From NCBI GenBank assembly GCA_031254315.1, contig JAIRUQ010000071.1, positions 1-64,000 of the forward strand: 64,000 nucleotides of DNA, in the 5' to 3' direction. Position numbers and translations under genes: made by a program. The DNA is from Treponema sp. Its GTDB lineage: Bacteria > Spirochaetota > Spirochaetia > Treponematales > Breznakiellaceae. Shown here in pieces: positions 44,013 to 52,252 of this stretch. The notes beneath the pieces are model-generated. The model saw only the letters and a program-made list of their open reading frames with translations, had not been told where the DNA came from and ran no database searches. The number at the start of each line of letters is the position of its first letter. The first letter of the stretch is position 1.

Positions 44013-44156
44013 ATGATAAAAAAATGCAGGACTTGTGAGAGAATCAACCCAAACTGTAGGTTCGAAGTTCCGAACAAGTCAATTATTATTTTTTATGAAA
44101 CTGAACACAAAGACACTGTAATTTTGGAAGCACAGGCGGAATGTTGTGTAATTTAA
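44013..44156 (+). CDS. Possible small cysteine-containing protein
   Basis: A 47-codon frame, MIKKCRTCERINPNC then ...EAQAECCVI, with a CxxC pair at residues 5-8, a cysteine at 15 and a CC near the end. No good ribosome site and no known family. It may be chance. Confidence 0.25.
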   Translation: MIKKCRTCERINPNCRFEVPNKSIIIFYETEHKDTVILEAQAECCVI

Positions 44157-44193
44157 AAGAATTTGTTTTAAATATTTAAAATCTTTTATGTTA

Positions 44194-44280
44194 AGGAGAT
44201 GCTCTTGAAAATTTCATAGGCATCTCCCAAAATAAAATGGAGTTATTCAAAAACAAAAGCTCTTGAATAACTCCATCTCT
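44194..44280. terminator. Two adjacent strong hairpins
   Basis: GGAGATGC pairs with GCATCTCC (about 44197-44229), and ATGGAGTTATTCAA pairs exactly with TTGAATAACTCCAT (about 44237-44276). They lie between convergent features, just beyond the LRR gene stop, and probably end transcription or protect 3' ends; T-runs are poor. Confidence 0.45.
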
Positions 44281-44300
44281 AACTTTACTTTAGAATATGA

Positions 44301-44921
44301 CTAAAATCTGCCCCTGTAACCAGCCCGTCTTAATGCCGCCTGAGGTCCCAGCGGTAAACTTCTGCAATTACTAAAAGAATTATTTCTGATCTGTATTGAT
44401 GTTACAGAACTGGGGAAAGTAAGACTGATTAAAGACGAACAATTGTTGAATGCATTAGTTTCTATTAGCGCGATTGTCGCCGGCAGAGTAACAGTGGTAA
44501 GCCTGGAGCAGTTGGCAAATGCGCTGGTTCCTATTGTGGTAACACCTTCAGGAATCTCTATAGATTCTATGGCAGAATTTGCAAAAGAAAAATTGCTTAT
44601 GACTGTCAGATTGGGCGAAAGAGTAACGCCGATTAAATTCCTGCAATCTAAAAATGCGTTAATGCCAATTTCTGTAACACTCTCTGGAATTATAACTCTG
44701 GTGATCCTTTGATTTCTGGCAAAAGCCAACTCAGCTATTATTTTTACCGGTATGCCTTGAATTGTGGCTGGAATGCGTACTTCCACCGCTTGTCCTGTAT
44801 ACCCCTTGATAATAATACCTGAGGCATCATCTGTTAAATCAGAATTAAAGTCTGTCTCTAACTGCGCCCAGAGCGGCATCAATATTGCCGTCATAATTAA
44901 AAGAAAAATTATCCGTTTCAT
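44301..44921 (-). CDS. BspA/TpLRR-type leucine-rich-repeat protein
   Basis: A 206-residue exported protein: signal peptide MKRIIFLLIMTAILMPLWAQ, then repeated 23-residue LRR units of the BspA type (ITRVIIPESVTEIGINAFLDC, LIGVTLSPNLTVISNFSFAN, SIEIPEGVTTIGTSAFANC, LTTVTLPATIALIETNAFNNC, LISLTFPSSV...). The family in treponemes mediates attachment and surface interactions. About five repeats are present, so it is short for the family. The tail LPLGPQAALRRAGYRGRF is basic and ends in phenylalanine. The ATG follows AAGGAG. Confidence 0.85.
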   Translation of the reverse strand: MKRIIFLLIMTAILMPLWAQLETDFNSDLTDDASGIIIKGYTGQAVEVRIPATIQGIPVKIIAELAFARNQRITRVIIPESVTEIGINAFLDCRNLIGVTLSPNLTVISNFSFANSAIESIEIPEGVTTIGTSAFANCSRLTTVTLPATIALIETNAFNNCSSLISLTFPSSVTSIQIRNNSFSNCRSLPLGPQAALRRAGYRGRF

Positions 44922-45057
44922 ATAAAACTCCTTGTTTTTAGTATGTTATAATATTACATATATTATAACACATTTGTACCAAATTTACCATATAGATGAG
45001 AAAAATTCAAGGTCAATCTTGTGAAGAGAGGCGCTTCCTCTAGCCCTTAGCAGTAGC

Positions 45058-47043
45058 CTACAGCCTGTCTTTAATCCGTGTAATTTCGTCCCTGAGCGCG
45101 GCGGCTTGTTCAAATTCAAGGTTTTTTGCGTGTTCCAGCATTTCGCTCTCAAGGAGTTTAATTAATTGTTTGCGCTGGGCGGGAATTAATACATTATAGG
45201 ACTTCTTCAAAACCTCGATTGTATTTGCCGCCGCGCTGTCCGCTTCTTCGATATGGCGGGTCAGTATTTCTGCGATTGCTTTTTTGACTGTCGCAGGGGT
45301 GATGCCGTGTTTTTTATTGTAAGCGACTTGTATCTCTCTTCTGCGGTTGGTCTCTGAGATTGCCTTTTCCATTGCATCGCTCATGCGGTCGGCGTACATG
45401 ATTACCTTGCCGGCGGCATTACGGGCGGCGCGTCCTATTATTTGAACAAGGCTTGTAAGTGAGCGTAAAAAGCCGATTTTGTCCGCGTCAAGAATCGCTA
45501 TAAATGAAACTTCCGGCAGGTCAATACCTTCGCGTAACAAGTTAATTCCTACGAGGATGTCAAAGTCGCCTTGGCGAAGCTGGGTAAGAATTTCTACCCG
45601 TTCAATGGTTTCTACTTCGCTGTGAATGTAGCGGACTTTAAGCCCCAGACCGGAAAGGTAGTCGGTTAAATCTTCCGCCATTTTTTTTGTAAGGGTGAGG
45701 ATAAGAGAGCGCTCTCCTGCCTTAATGCGTTTTTGCACTTCGGCGTAGATGTCTTCCATTTGACCTTCACTTGGGCGAACTTCAATTTCCGGGTCTAAAA
45801 GACCGGTTGGGCGTATTAACTGCTGTACAACACGAGCGGATTGTTTAATTTCTGTTTCGCCCGGAGTAGCGGAGACAAAAACCGTTTTGTCCAGCCGCTC
45901 GACAAATTCATCGTAGCGAAGAGGGCGGTTGTCAAGAGCGCAGGGGAGACGGAAGCCGTAATCAACGAGGTTTTGTTTGCGACTGCGATCCCCTGCGTAC
46001 ATCGCGCCTAATTGCGGCAAAGTAACATGGCTTTCGTCGATGAACGTTAGGTGCTTTTTTGGGAGATAATCAACCAGCGTGTCGGGGGATTCGCCGGGTT
46101 TGCGACCTGCCAAAAGAGCGGAATAATTTTCGATGCCGGGGCAGTAGCCCATTTCGGTCAACATTTCGATGTCATACTCGACGCGGGTTTTAAGGCGTTC
46201 AGCTTCCATTATTTTGCCGTTGGAATTAAAGTATTTAAGACGGTCTTTAAGTTCCTGCTTGATTGCGCCCATAGCGTTTTGTATCGTTTCTGCCGGCATA
46301 ACAAACTGCTTGGCGGGATAAATCAACGCACGGTCGATGTCTTCAAGCATTTCACCTGAGACGGGATTAAAACGGCGGATACGTTCGACGCGATCCCAGT
46401 CAAGATCGACACGGTAGGCTTCTTCCATGTAGGCGGGAAAAATTTCCAGTGTGTCGCCCCGTCTGCGGAAGCGTCCCCGTTCAAGAACAGCGTCGTTGCG
46501 CTCGTATTGCAATTCTACAAAGCGGCGGATTAGCGAATCAACATCAACGGTTTCGCCCTTTGAAAAAGTAGCGGTCATTTTTTTGTACACATCGGGCGTT
46601 ACCATTCCGTAAATACAGGAGACAGTTGCCACGATGATAACGTCCTCACGTTCCATCATGCTTCTTGCCGCGGAGAGACGCATTCTTTCAATCTCGTCGT
46701 TTATTGAAGCGTCTTTTTCGATATAAAGGTCTCTGCTGGCAACATAAGCTTCCGGCTGGTAGTAGTCATAATAGGAAACAAAATACTCAACTGCGTTGTC
46801 GGGAAAAAAACTTTTAAATTCGCGGTAAAGCTGAGCGGCAAGCGTTTTGTTGTGGCTTACAACCAGCGTGGGCATTTGTACAGCTTCTATGATCTTCGCC
46901 ATAGTAAAAGTTTTGCCCGAACCTGTAACGCCCTGCAATGTCTGATACTTATCTCCGCCCCTTATGCCGCCCGCAAGCGCGGAAATCGCCTCATTTTGAT
47001 CGCCTGCCGGTTTAAAAGGAGAAACTACTTCAAACTGCCTCAT
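45058..47043 (-). CDS. uvrB: UvrABC system protein B
   Basis: Damage-verification helicase of nucleotide excision repair. The 661 residues begin MRQFEVVSPFKPAGDQNEAI and include Walker A LQGVTGSGKTFTMA, the beta-hairpin YYDYYQPEAYV, DESHVTLPQ, and the RPTGLLDP and RIIGRAARN-type helicase motifs (QIIGRAARN). The C-terminal UVR domain (LESEMLEHAKNLEFEQAAALRDEI) binds UvrC. I prefer the ATG at 47043 because the family starts here; a GTG five codons upstream is possible. Neither start has a strong ribosome site. Confidence 0.95.
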   Translation of the reverse strand: MRQFEVVSPFKPAGDQNEAISALAGGIRGGDKYQTLQGVTGSGKTFTMAKIIEAVQMPTLVVSHNKTLAAQLYREFKSFFPDNAVEYFVSYYDYYQPEAYVASRDLYIEKDASINDEIERMRLSAARSMMEREDVIIVATVSCIYGMVTPDVYKKMTATFSKGETVDVDSLIRRFVELQYERNDAVLERGRFRRRGDTLEIFPAYMEEAYRVDLDWDRVERIRRFNPVSGEMLEDIDRALIYPAKQFVMPAETIQNAMGAIKQELKDRLKYFNSNGKIMEAERLKTRVEYDIEMLTEMGYCPGIENYSALLAGRKPGESPDTLVDYLPKKHLTFIDESHVTLPQLGAMYAGDRSRKQNLVDYGFRLPCALDNRPLRYDEFVERLDKTVFVSATPGETEIKQSARVVQQLIRPTGLLDPEIEVRPSEGQMEDIYAEVQKRIKAGERSLILTLTKKMAEDLTDYLSGLGLKVRYIHSEVETIERVEILTQLRQGDFDILVGINLLREGIDLPEVSFIAILDADKIGFLRSLTSLVQIIGRAARNAAGKVIMYADRMSDAMEKAISETNRRREIQVAYNKKHGITPATVKKAIAEILTRHIEEADSAAANTIEVLKKSYNVLIPAQRKQLIKLLESEMLEHAKNLEFEQAAALRDEITRIKDRL

Positions 47044-47172
47044 ATACCACTTAATCACAGTATAGTGGTATTGTCAAGGTAAGAAATTTATGATAAAATT
47101 AGGTAGTATGTACTTGACGGATGCCAATATATTTTGGAGAATAAGACTATATTCATTAAATGAGGGATAATT

Positions 47173-47352
47173 ATGAATTTTGAAAAATTAAAAGAAAAGG
47201 TTGATTCTGTTAAAGTTGTAGAAGAATTGATCATGTTATCAAGCAAGGTCTTTGAAAAAAGCAGTGATGATGTAATAAAAGTTATTGAAATGTTTATTAC
47301 AAAGTCATATTTATTGGGCAAGAAAAACATGACAAAAACAATTGAAGACTAA
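47173..47352 (+). CDS. Small hypothetical protein
   Basis: A 59-residue frame: MNFEKLKEKVDSVKVVEELI..., lysine-rich, predicted all-helical, with no signal or family. GAGGGA lies 6-11 bases before the ATG. The next small gene follows after 19 bases on the same strand, so the two may be co-transcribed. No homologue is recognised by eye. Confidence 0.5.
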   Translation: MNFEKLKEKVDSVKVVEELIMLSSKVFEKSSDDVIKVIEMFITKSYLLGKKNMTKTIED

Positions 47353-47371
47353 AATTATCTAGGAGGTTAAT

Positions 47372-47515
47372 ATGCCGGATAAAATCAATGCAGAATGTAA
47401 GTGCTCTTATCCATGTAGCCGCCACGGTAATTGCGCCGCCTGTATGGAATATCACCGCAAGGACGGATCAAGAACAAATTGCGGAAAAGACGGGAAGACT
47501 AAAGAGGCTAAATAA
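47372..47515 (+). CDS. Small cysteine-rich (DUF6485-like) protein
   Basis: A 47-residue protein with cysteines spaced as ECKCSYPCSRHGNCAACMEYHRK, then C near the end. The pattern (C-x-C-x3-C-x5-C-x2-C-x2-YHR) resembles DUF6485, a family of unknown function in anaerobes that probably binds metal. AGGAGG is an ideal ribosome site seven bases before the ATG, which strongly supports a real gene although it is short. Confidence 0.7.
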   Translation: MPDKINAECKCSYPCSRHGNCAACMEYHRKDGSRTNCGKDGKTKEAK

Positions 47516-47517
47516 GG

Positions 47518-48408
47518 TTATACATTGCCAATGTGAACATAGGCAAGTTTCTTTTTTGCTTCCCCGGCGATTTGTTTTAAAAAGCCTGCATCCGTAGGGG
47601 GGGCGTTCCAGTGGTAATCCGGGTGATAGGCTGTTAAGTGCCAGGGGATTTCACGGTCTATACCAGCGATAAAATCCGCTATGGCATATAACTCTTCCTT
47701 AGAATCGTTTAAGTCAGGCACGACCAGTGTTGTTATTTCGATATGAACGCCCATTTTATAACAAAGTTTAATAAAATCAAGAACAGTCTGAAAATTATCC
47801 CCCGCACTTCCGTAACCAAGAGTTTTTCTGTAAGTTTCCGCAGAGAAACATTTTAAGTCAACATTTGCCGCGTCCGTAAGTTTTAAAACTACTTCGGCGG
47901 CTTGCGTGGTAATACAGCCATTCGTTACCAGTACATTCGCAAGCCCGTGATTGTGCGCGAGGTTCATGCAGTCGAGGACATATTCTATATGAACAAGAGG
48001 CTCCGAATATGTGTAAGCGATGGACGGGGAGTCCTGTTTAAGCGCAGATGAAATTATTTCTCCCGCCTGCATCCACTTGCCTTGTATGTCTGTGTTTTGA
48101 GAGATGTGCCAATTTTGGCAAAAAGGGCAACGGAGATTGCATCCGGCAAAACCGAGCGAGAGTATTCTTGAGCCGGGCTTAAAATGATAAAGAGGTTTTT
48201 TTTCAATTGGGTCATTCGCTAACGCAGAAATAAATCCGTAAAACGGAATTATTCCCTTCCCGCCCTTGTTGCCCCTTACGCCGCACATGCCAAAGCCGCC
48301 GCTTTTAATTTTGCATTTATTTGGGCATAGTTCGCAGATGACATCTTCCCCGTCTTCAGAGAGAAACATTGGAGGACGCAAAACCGGTGAAAATTCTGAT
48401 GTGTCCAT
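47518..48408 (-). CDS. amrS: AmmeMemoRadiSam-system radical SAM enzyme
   Basis: A 296-residue iron-sulphur protein of the AmrS/PflA-like group: N-terminal cysteines C25-x2-C28-x3-C32 and C42 (CELCPNKC and MCGVRGN), the SAM motif C90-x3-C94-x2-C97 in GFAGCNLRCPFCQNW, then AYTYSEP and LVTNGC. The family usually continues about 30-40 residues past YVHIGNV with another cysteine set; here the chain stops exactly there. The AMMECR1 and MEMO partner genes are not in the window. It follows the small gene at 48.4 kb with a 1-base gap, so they form an operon. Substrate unknown. Confidence 0.83.
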   Translation of the reverse strand: MDTSEFSPVLRPPMFLSEDGEDVICELCPNKCKIKSGGFGMCGVRGNKGGKGIIPFYGFISALANDPIEKKPLYHFKPGSRILSLGFAGCNLRCPFCQNWHISQNTDIQGKWMQAGEIISSALKQDSPSIAYTYSEPLVHIEYVLDCMNLAHNHGLANVLVTNGCITTQAAEVVLKLTDAANVDLKCFSAETYRKTLGYGSAGDNFQTVLDFIKLCYKMGVHIEITTLVVPDLNDSKEELYAIADFIAGIDREIPWHLTAYHPDYHWNAPPTDAGFLKQIAGEAKKKLAYVHIGNV

Positions 48409-48409
48409 A

Positions 48410-48793
48410 TTAAAGATTAGCTTGAGGGCGGTTATGCAGGATATGTTCTTTAACTGCCCTTACCTTGTTCGCAAACTGTACAGGGTCGTTTACCTCGAAT
48501 GGTTCAAGTATTATTCCGACAGCCCCGCGCTGTACCCAAAGTTTTACCAGCGGTACGCCTTCGCCTTTTTCGGTTACCGCAGAGGGAATTTCTTCTACAA
48601 ATAAAATATCATCTAAATTGAATTCCAGCACAGCCGGTTCTTTTTCCAGAGGATTGTTTACAAGAATAAGTTTGCTTTTATCGGACGGATGTGTTCTTGG
48701 ATAGCCGGTAAAAGGGACGCCGTCATTGGGCTGACCTTTTGTATATTTGGTTATGCTACTTAACGGCAGTATTTCCAGATAGTTGTTATTCAT
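48410..48793 (-). CDS. Conserved-looking hypothetical protein upstream of amrS
   Basis: A 127-residue soluble protein beginning MNNNYLEILPLSSITKYTKGQPN, with a central LDDILFVEEIPSAVTEKGEGVPLVKLWVQRGAVGII segment. It has no signal or motif I recognise. AAGGAGATCGAC precedes the ATG. The stop lies one base before the amrS start, so both are read from one transcript. Hydrophobic beta-strand-like stretches suggest a compact domain. Confidence 0.7.
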   Translation of the reverse strand: MNNNYLEILPLSSITKYTKGQPNDGVPFTGYPRTHPSDKSKLILVNNPLEKEPAVLEFNLDDILFVEEIPSAVTEKGEGVPLVKLWVQRGAVGIILEPFEVNDPVQFANKVRAVKEHILHNRPQANL

Positions 48794-48812
48794 GTCGATC
48801 TCCTTATAGGGG

Positions 48813-48842
48813 AACTACTAAAAACTTCAGTTTTTAGTAGTT
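48813..48842. repeat. Palindromic repeat, family AACTnCTAAAAACT
   Basis: AACTACTAAAAACT (48813-48826) and its exact inverse (48829-48842) form a 14-bp stem with a 2-base turn. It belongs to the dispersed set also found at 53.26, 54.71 and (half) 36.45 kb. A second, looser hairpin (GAGAAAACCGC with GCGGTTTTCTC, about 48857-48909) follows. Confidence 0.65.
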
Positions 48843-48912
48843 TTCTTACCCTCTGGAGAAAACCGCATTAGAACAATTCTTTATGTAAAAAAATTAGCGG
48901 TTTTCTCTAAGG

Positions 48913-48951
48913 AACCTCTAAAAACCCAACCGGGGTTTTTAGAGGTTCCAA
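48913..48951. repeat. 17-bp perfect inverted repeat
   Basis: GGAACCTCTAAAAACCC (48913-48929) pairs exactly with GGGTTTTTAGAGGTTCC (48935-48951) over a 5-base loop. It resembles the 48813 repeat with changed arms. It lies in the divergent gap before nudC, where a terminator is not expected. Confidence 0.7.
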
Positions 48952-49027
48952 TATATAATATAGAACAATTATTATTGATTAACAACATATTCTTAAGTAT
49001 GATTGATCAGGTAATTAGGGGGATTTG

Positions 49028-49825
49028 TTGGACAAGCGAGCGTTTTTCTTTCTTAATGACAGTCTGCTCCTGCCGGCTGAGCTTTCCGATTCACAGATAA
49101 GCGAAGGTCTCCCCCTTGAATTGTCAAAAGAATTTGACGCTCCCGATATTTTTGAAATTCCCGGTATAGATGAGCCGCTTTCCATGATTACCGGAGTCTC
49201 CGTTTCGCCGCAAGCCGAAATACCGTCAACTTGGCGGGCTATTCCTGTCCGGCGGATTCTTGCCATATTTGGCGGCATAAACGACGGCGAAACAAGAAGG
49301 ATTGTCCGCGCCTGCCACATTGCCCAATGGAGACGGGATTCCCTTTACTGCGGAACCTGCGGTACAAAAAATAACGATGTTCCCTCTCAGGCACAACGCA
49401 TCTGTCCCAAATGCGGCAGGCTGGAGTTCCCAAGGATTTGTCCTGCTGTCATTGTCATTATTACCGGTGATGACAATAGGATTCTCCTTGCTCATAATAA
49501 ACGGTTCAAGACCGGGATTTACAGCCTCATCTCCGGTTTTAACGAAGCCGGGGAAACGCTTGAAGAAACCGCAGTACGGGAAATCCGTGAAGAGGTAAAC
49601 ATCGAAGTTAAAGACATTGTTTACATTAAATCCCAGAGCTGGCCATTTCCCAATTCGCTGATGTTGGGTTTTAGCGCACGTTATTCATCGGGGACAATTA
49701 AACCGGATGGCGAAGAAATTGAAGATGCAAGATGGTTTGCAAAAGACAACTTGCCCGAATTGCCAAGTGAAGGTTCTCTTTCGCGCTATCTTATAAATGA
49801 ATGGCTTAATGGGAACTTCAAATAG
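49028..49825 (+). CDS. nudC: NAD(+) diphosphatase, Nudix (NudC-like)
   Basis: Hydrolyses NADH/NAD and can remove NAD caps from RNA. The ~265-residue protein has the N-terminal NUDIX-like domain, a four-cysteine zinc ribbon (CGTCGTKNND... and CPKCGR), and the Nudix box GFNEAGETLEETAVREIREEVN followed by SQSWPFPNSLMLGF, whose QPWPFPxS-type motif marks the NudC group. The start appears to be a TTG: two in frame at 49025 and 49028, and I choose the second for better spacing from TAGGGGGA. It is transcribed divergently from the small gene upstream of amrS. Confidence 0.9.
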   Translation: MDKRAFFFLNDSLLLPAELSDSQISEGLPLELSKEFDAPDIFEIPGIDEPLSMITGVSVSPQAEIPSTWRAIPVRRILAIFGGINDGETRRIVRACHIAQWRRDSLYCGTCGTKNNDVPSQAQRICPKCGRLEFPRICPAVIVIITGDDNRILLAHNKRFKTGIYSLISGFNEAGETLEETAVREIREEVNIEVKDIVYIKSQSWPFPNSLMLGFSARYSSGTIKPDGEEIEDARWFAKDNLPELPSEGSLSRYLINEWLNGNFK

Positions 49826-49846
49826 TATCAGTTTTTAGAGATGCCA

Positions 49847-51262
49847 TTACTTCTCACTGCGCAAAAGTTCGACGATTCTCCAGTTTTTACGTTTGTCGCG
49901 TTTTAAGGTAAGTACATCGCTTCGGTTTCTTGCATAGTTTTCATCAGGAGACCAAAGCAAATAATTTGTGCGGTAAACCACAAGCCCATTGTCTTCACTG
50001 CCGCCGGCAAATTCAACATCCAAATCTGTTACGCCAAAAACATTGGGAGCCGGAAGTTCTCCTCCGGTAGCCTTCCAAACTTTTGCCTGAATAATTGACG
50101 GAGCGTTGGTCATTTCATAAGCCTGTCTTTGCTTAACAATCGCGTAAAAAGTCGCGGCGACATTTATATCGGTTCTGTCCGCCCCCTGAATACACGCCTC
50201 CATAAACATGTGATTTAAGGAGCTGAACGCGTCGTAATAAGCACTAACAACTTGTTCAGGCGTCATTCCTTCCGTTGTAAGACGCTGAGAAAATCCTTTT
50301 GCCGTGCTAAGCACAACAAAGAGAAGGAAAAAAAAGCCAACCGAGGCTCCTATCAGTAAGTATTTATGGTTTGCGGCAAAACGTCTTGTCTTTACGGTAA
50401 CATTTTGCTTGAACAGGAAAAGTTTTTTTTCTTTTTCACGCAGTTCTTTTTTTTCCGCAGGCAAATTAATGAACAGCGGTTGAACAGCGGTTTCCGTATT
50501 AGCTTTATCCATCAATATTTCCAGAATACCTGAAAGAATATCTGTCCCGTTTTTTGTCGTTCTTTTGTTAGCGACAGGCAGAAGAAGAGCGGATTGAATA
50601 AGGGAGGACAGTTTTTCATTAAGAGCCGGAGCGGCAAGATGGGCAGGTAGAAAGTTGCCTTCCCTCATATCCTGATAAATTTCTGGGGTGGGATAGGGAT
50701 GAGACCCTGTCAGTATTTTGTACAGCATTACTCCGGCGCAAAAAGCGGCGATGTCCATTCCGGCTAAATCCGGGCAGTTATAGCGATCCATCTGCGAACC
50801 TTCGATAAAAAGACAACGGTTGGATAAATTTTCCGGGGCAAAGAAAACACTGCCCTTTGGGTTATCTGCTTTATCATCACAAGTAACAAAAGCCGCGCCG
50901 GGGTTAAGAGCGGAGCGTGTTTCACCAAGAAACATTTTTGCCCTAATCCAGCAAGTTACCGCCTGCAGGGCGGTTTGCTGTGCGGCTTCAGATATATTTC
51001 CTATTGTAGAGTCAACTTGCTCAAGAAGCAGATCGAGTCTTTTGCCCTGAAACAACTGACCAAAAACCCTCATTGAACCGTTGTTGTCGTAAACACCTGC
51101 CGGTTTCCACACTTCGTGTGAGCCATCGGGATTAACGATATAACCCGGCTCAATTAAACTCTGAGACATTTTTGTCCGCGCGAAAGAACGCGGATCAAGT
51201 CCTGTATCAAAACATATAGACGGTTTATTCTCAACATCAGCTATAAGAATTCTCTGTTGCAT
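49847..51262 (-). CDS. Membrane protein with pseudokinase-like domain
   Basis: A 471-residue protein. Residues ~1-270 contain a stretch resembling the C-lobe of a protein kinase (GSVFFAPENLSNR, CPDLAGMDIAAFCAGVMLYKILTGSHPYP), but no glycine loop, VAIK lysine, HRD or DFG can be found, so it is probably a pseudokinase. A lysine-rich stretch leads to one transmembrane helix (YLLIGASVGFFFLLFVVLS), after which about 160 residues (EGMTPEQVVSAYYDAFSS...) lie outside. It follows hflK-hflC on the same strand with a 12-base gap, which suggests a role with that membrane complex (inference). Confidence 0.65.
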   Translation of the reverse strand: MQQRILIADVENKPSICFDTGLDPRSFARTKMSQSLIEPGYIVNPDGSHEVWKPAGVYDNNGSMRVFGQLFQGKRLDLLLEQVDSTIGNISEAAQQTALQAVTCWIRAKMFLGETRSALNPGAAFVTCDDKADNPKGSVFFAPENLSNRCLFIEGSQMDRYNCPDLAGMDIAAFCAGVMLYKILTGSHPYPTPEIYQDMREGNFLPAHLAAPALNEKLSSLIQSALLLPVANKRTTKNGTDILSGILEILMDKANTETAVQPLFINLPAEKKELREKEKKLFLFKQNVTVKTRRFAANHKYLLIGASVGFFFLLFVVLSTAKGFSQRLTTEGMTPEQVVSAYYDAFSSLNHMFMEACIQGADRTDINVAATFYAIVKQRQAYEMTNAPSIIQAKVWKATGGELPAPNVFGVTDLDVEFAGGSEDNGLVVYRTNYLLWSPDENYARNRSDVLTLKRDKRKNWRIVELLRSEK

Positions 51263-51274
51263 TATTATCCTATG

Positions 51275-52252
51275 CTATCTTGGAGAATACAGATACCGGA
51301 AATATTCCATGTCTGTTGTAAGCGTTTTGTCAAACTTTGGCATGGTCTGCCTGTATGATTCTATCGCTCTCCAGAAATCATAAAAAGCTCTGGTTCCGGC
51401 GTCGCGGTTGTAAGCATCGGCATATATTCTTGTTGCCTCTGCGTCTGCCCTACCACGTATTATTTCGGCTTGCATATAAGCGGCTGAAAGTATGGAGCGC
51501 TTATCGTTCTCCTTTCTGCCAAGCCATTCCACCTTGCGACCTTCACCTTCGGAACGGTATGCCATAGCGATCTGGTTTCGTTCTCTTACCATACGGGCAT
51601 AGACGCTTGAGGTTAATTCGTTAGAGTAACTAATCTGCCGTATTACAATATCAATAAGTTCAATGCCGAATTCGGAAACCATACGCCGTGAACAACGTGT
51701 AAGTATTTCTTCCGCAAGCTGGCGGCGTCCGCGTGTAATAGGTTCATAACCGGAAGTGGACACATTGCCGGCAACCCCTTCTTCAAGGGCTAAACCCAAA
51801 GCATCTTTGTCAGGAGTACGTTCCATAATAATATTTGAATTCCGTAACGATTCCAGAAGAGGATTTGCTGTTACTACAGTGGGTACTTCGGAGTCGATAA
51901 TTTGCGAAAGTTTACTGTAAGCTTCACTGACAGCCTTAACGGACTCATAAAATTTCTTGGGATCAGCTATACGCCAGCGCGCTACAACATCAACAAAGAT
52001 GAATTGTCTTTCTGCTGTCGGTATAAGACCCGGAGTGCTGTCATACGCTAATATCTTTTTCGGATAACGAACAACTTCGTCTATAAAAGGAATCTTTACG
52101 TGAAGTCCGGCATCGGTAATGACATTTGTTATCCGTCCTAATTGAACAATTACTGCCTGTTCGCCCTCATTTATCACATATAATGGACCGGCTATTAGAA
52201 TACCGATAAAAATTACAAAAATTACAACAATAGTTGTTAGTGTTTTTTTCAT
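51275..52252 (-). CDS. hflC: HflC, SPFH/band 7 membrane protein
   Basis: A 325-residue protein, partner of HflK in the complex that regulates the FtsH protease. A single N-terminal membrane helix (TTIVVIFVIFIGILIAGPLYVI) is followed by the band 7 domain starting NEGEQAVIVQLGRITN, a coiled region with R-E-R-N-Q-I and SEGEGRKVEWLGRKEND, and YADAYNRDAGTRAFYDFWRA near the end, which is the HflC signature. Its start overlaps the hflK stop by one base (ATGA-type), so the two are made together. Confidence 0.92.
   Translation of the reverse strand: MKKTLTTIVVIFVIFIGILIAGPLYVINEGEQAVIVQLGRITNVITDAGLHVKIPFIDEVVRYPKKILAYDSTPGLIPTAERQFIFVDVVARWRIADPKKFYESVKAVSEAYSKLSQIIDSEVPTVVTANPLLESLRNSNIIMERTPDKDALGLALEEGVAGNVSTSGYEPITRGRRQLAEEILTRCSRRMVSEFGIELIDIVIRQISYSNELTSSVYARMVRERNQIAMAYRSEGEGRKVEWLGRKENDKRSILSAAYMQAEIIRGRADAEATRIYADAYNRDAGTRAFYDFWRAIESYRQTMPKFDKTLTTDMEYFRYLYSPR

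Noticed and set aside
43853-44038. 61-codon plus-strand ORF after the TPR gene
   Set aside because: It starts without a ribosome site inside a repeat-rich gap and shows no family or compositional support.
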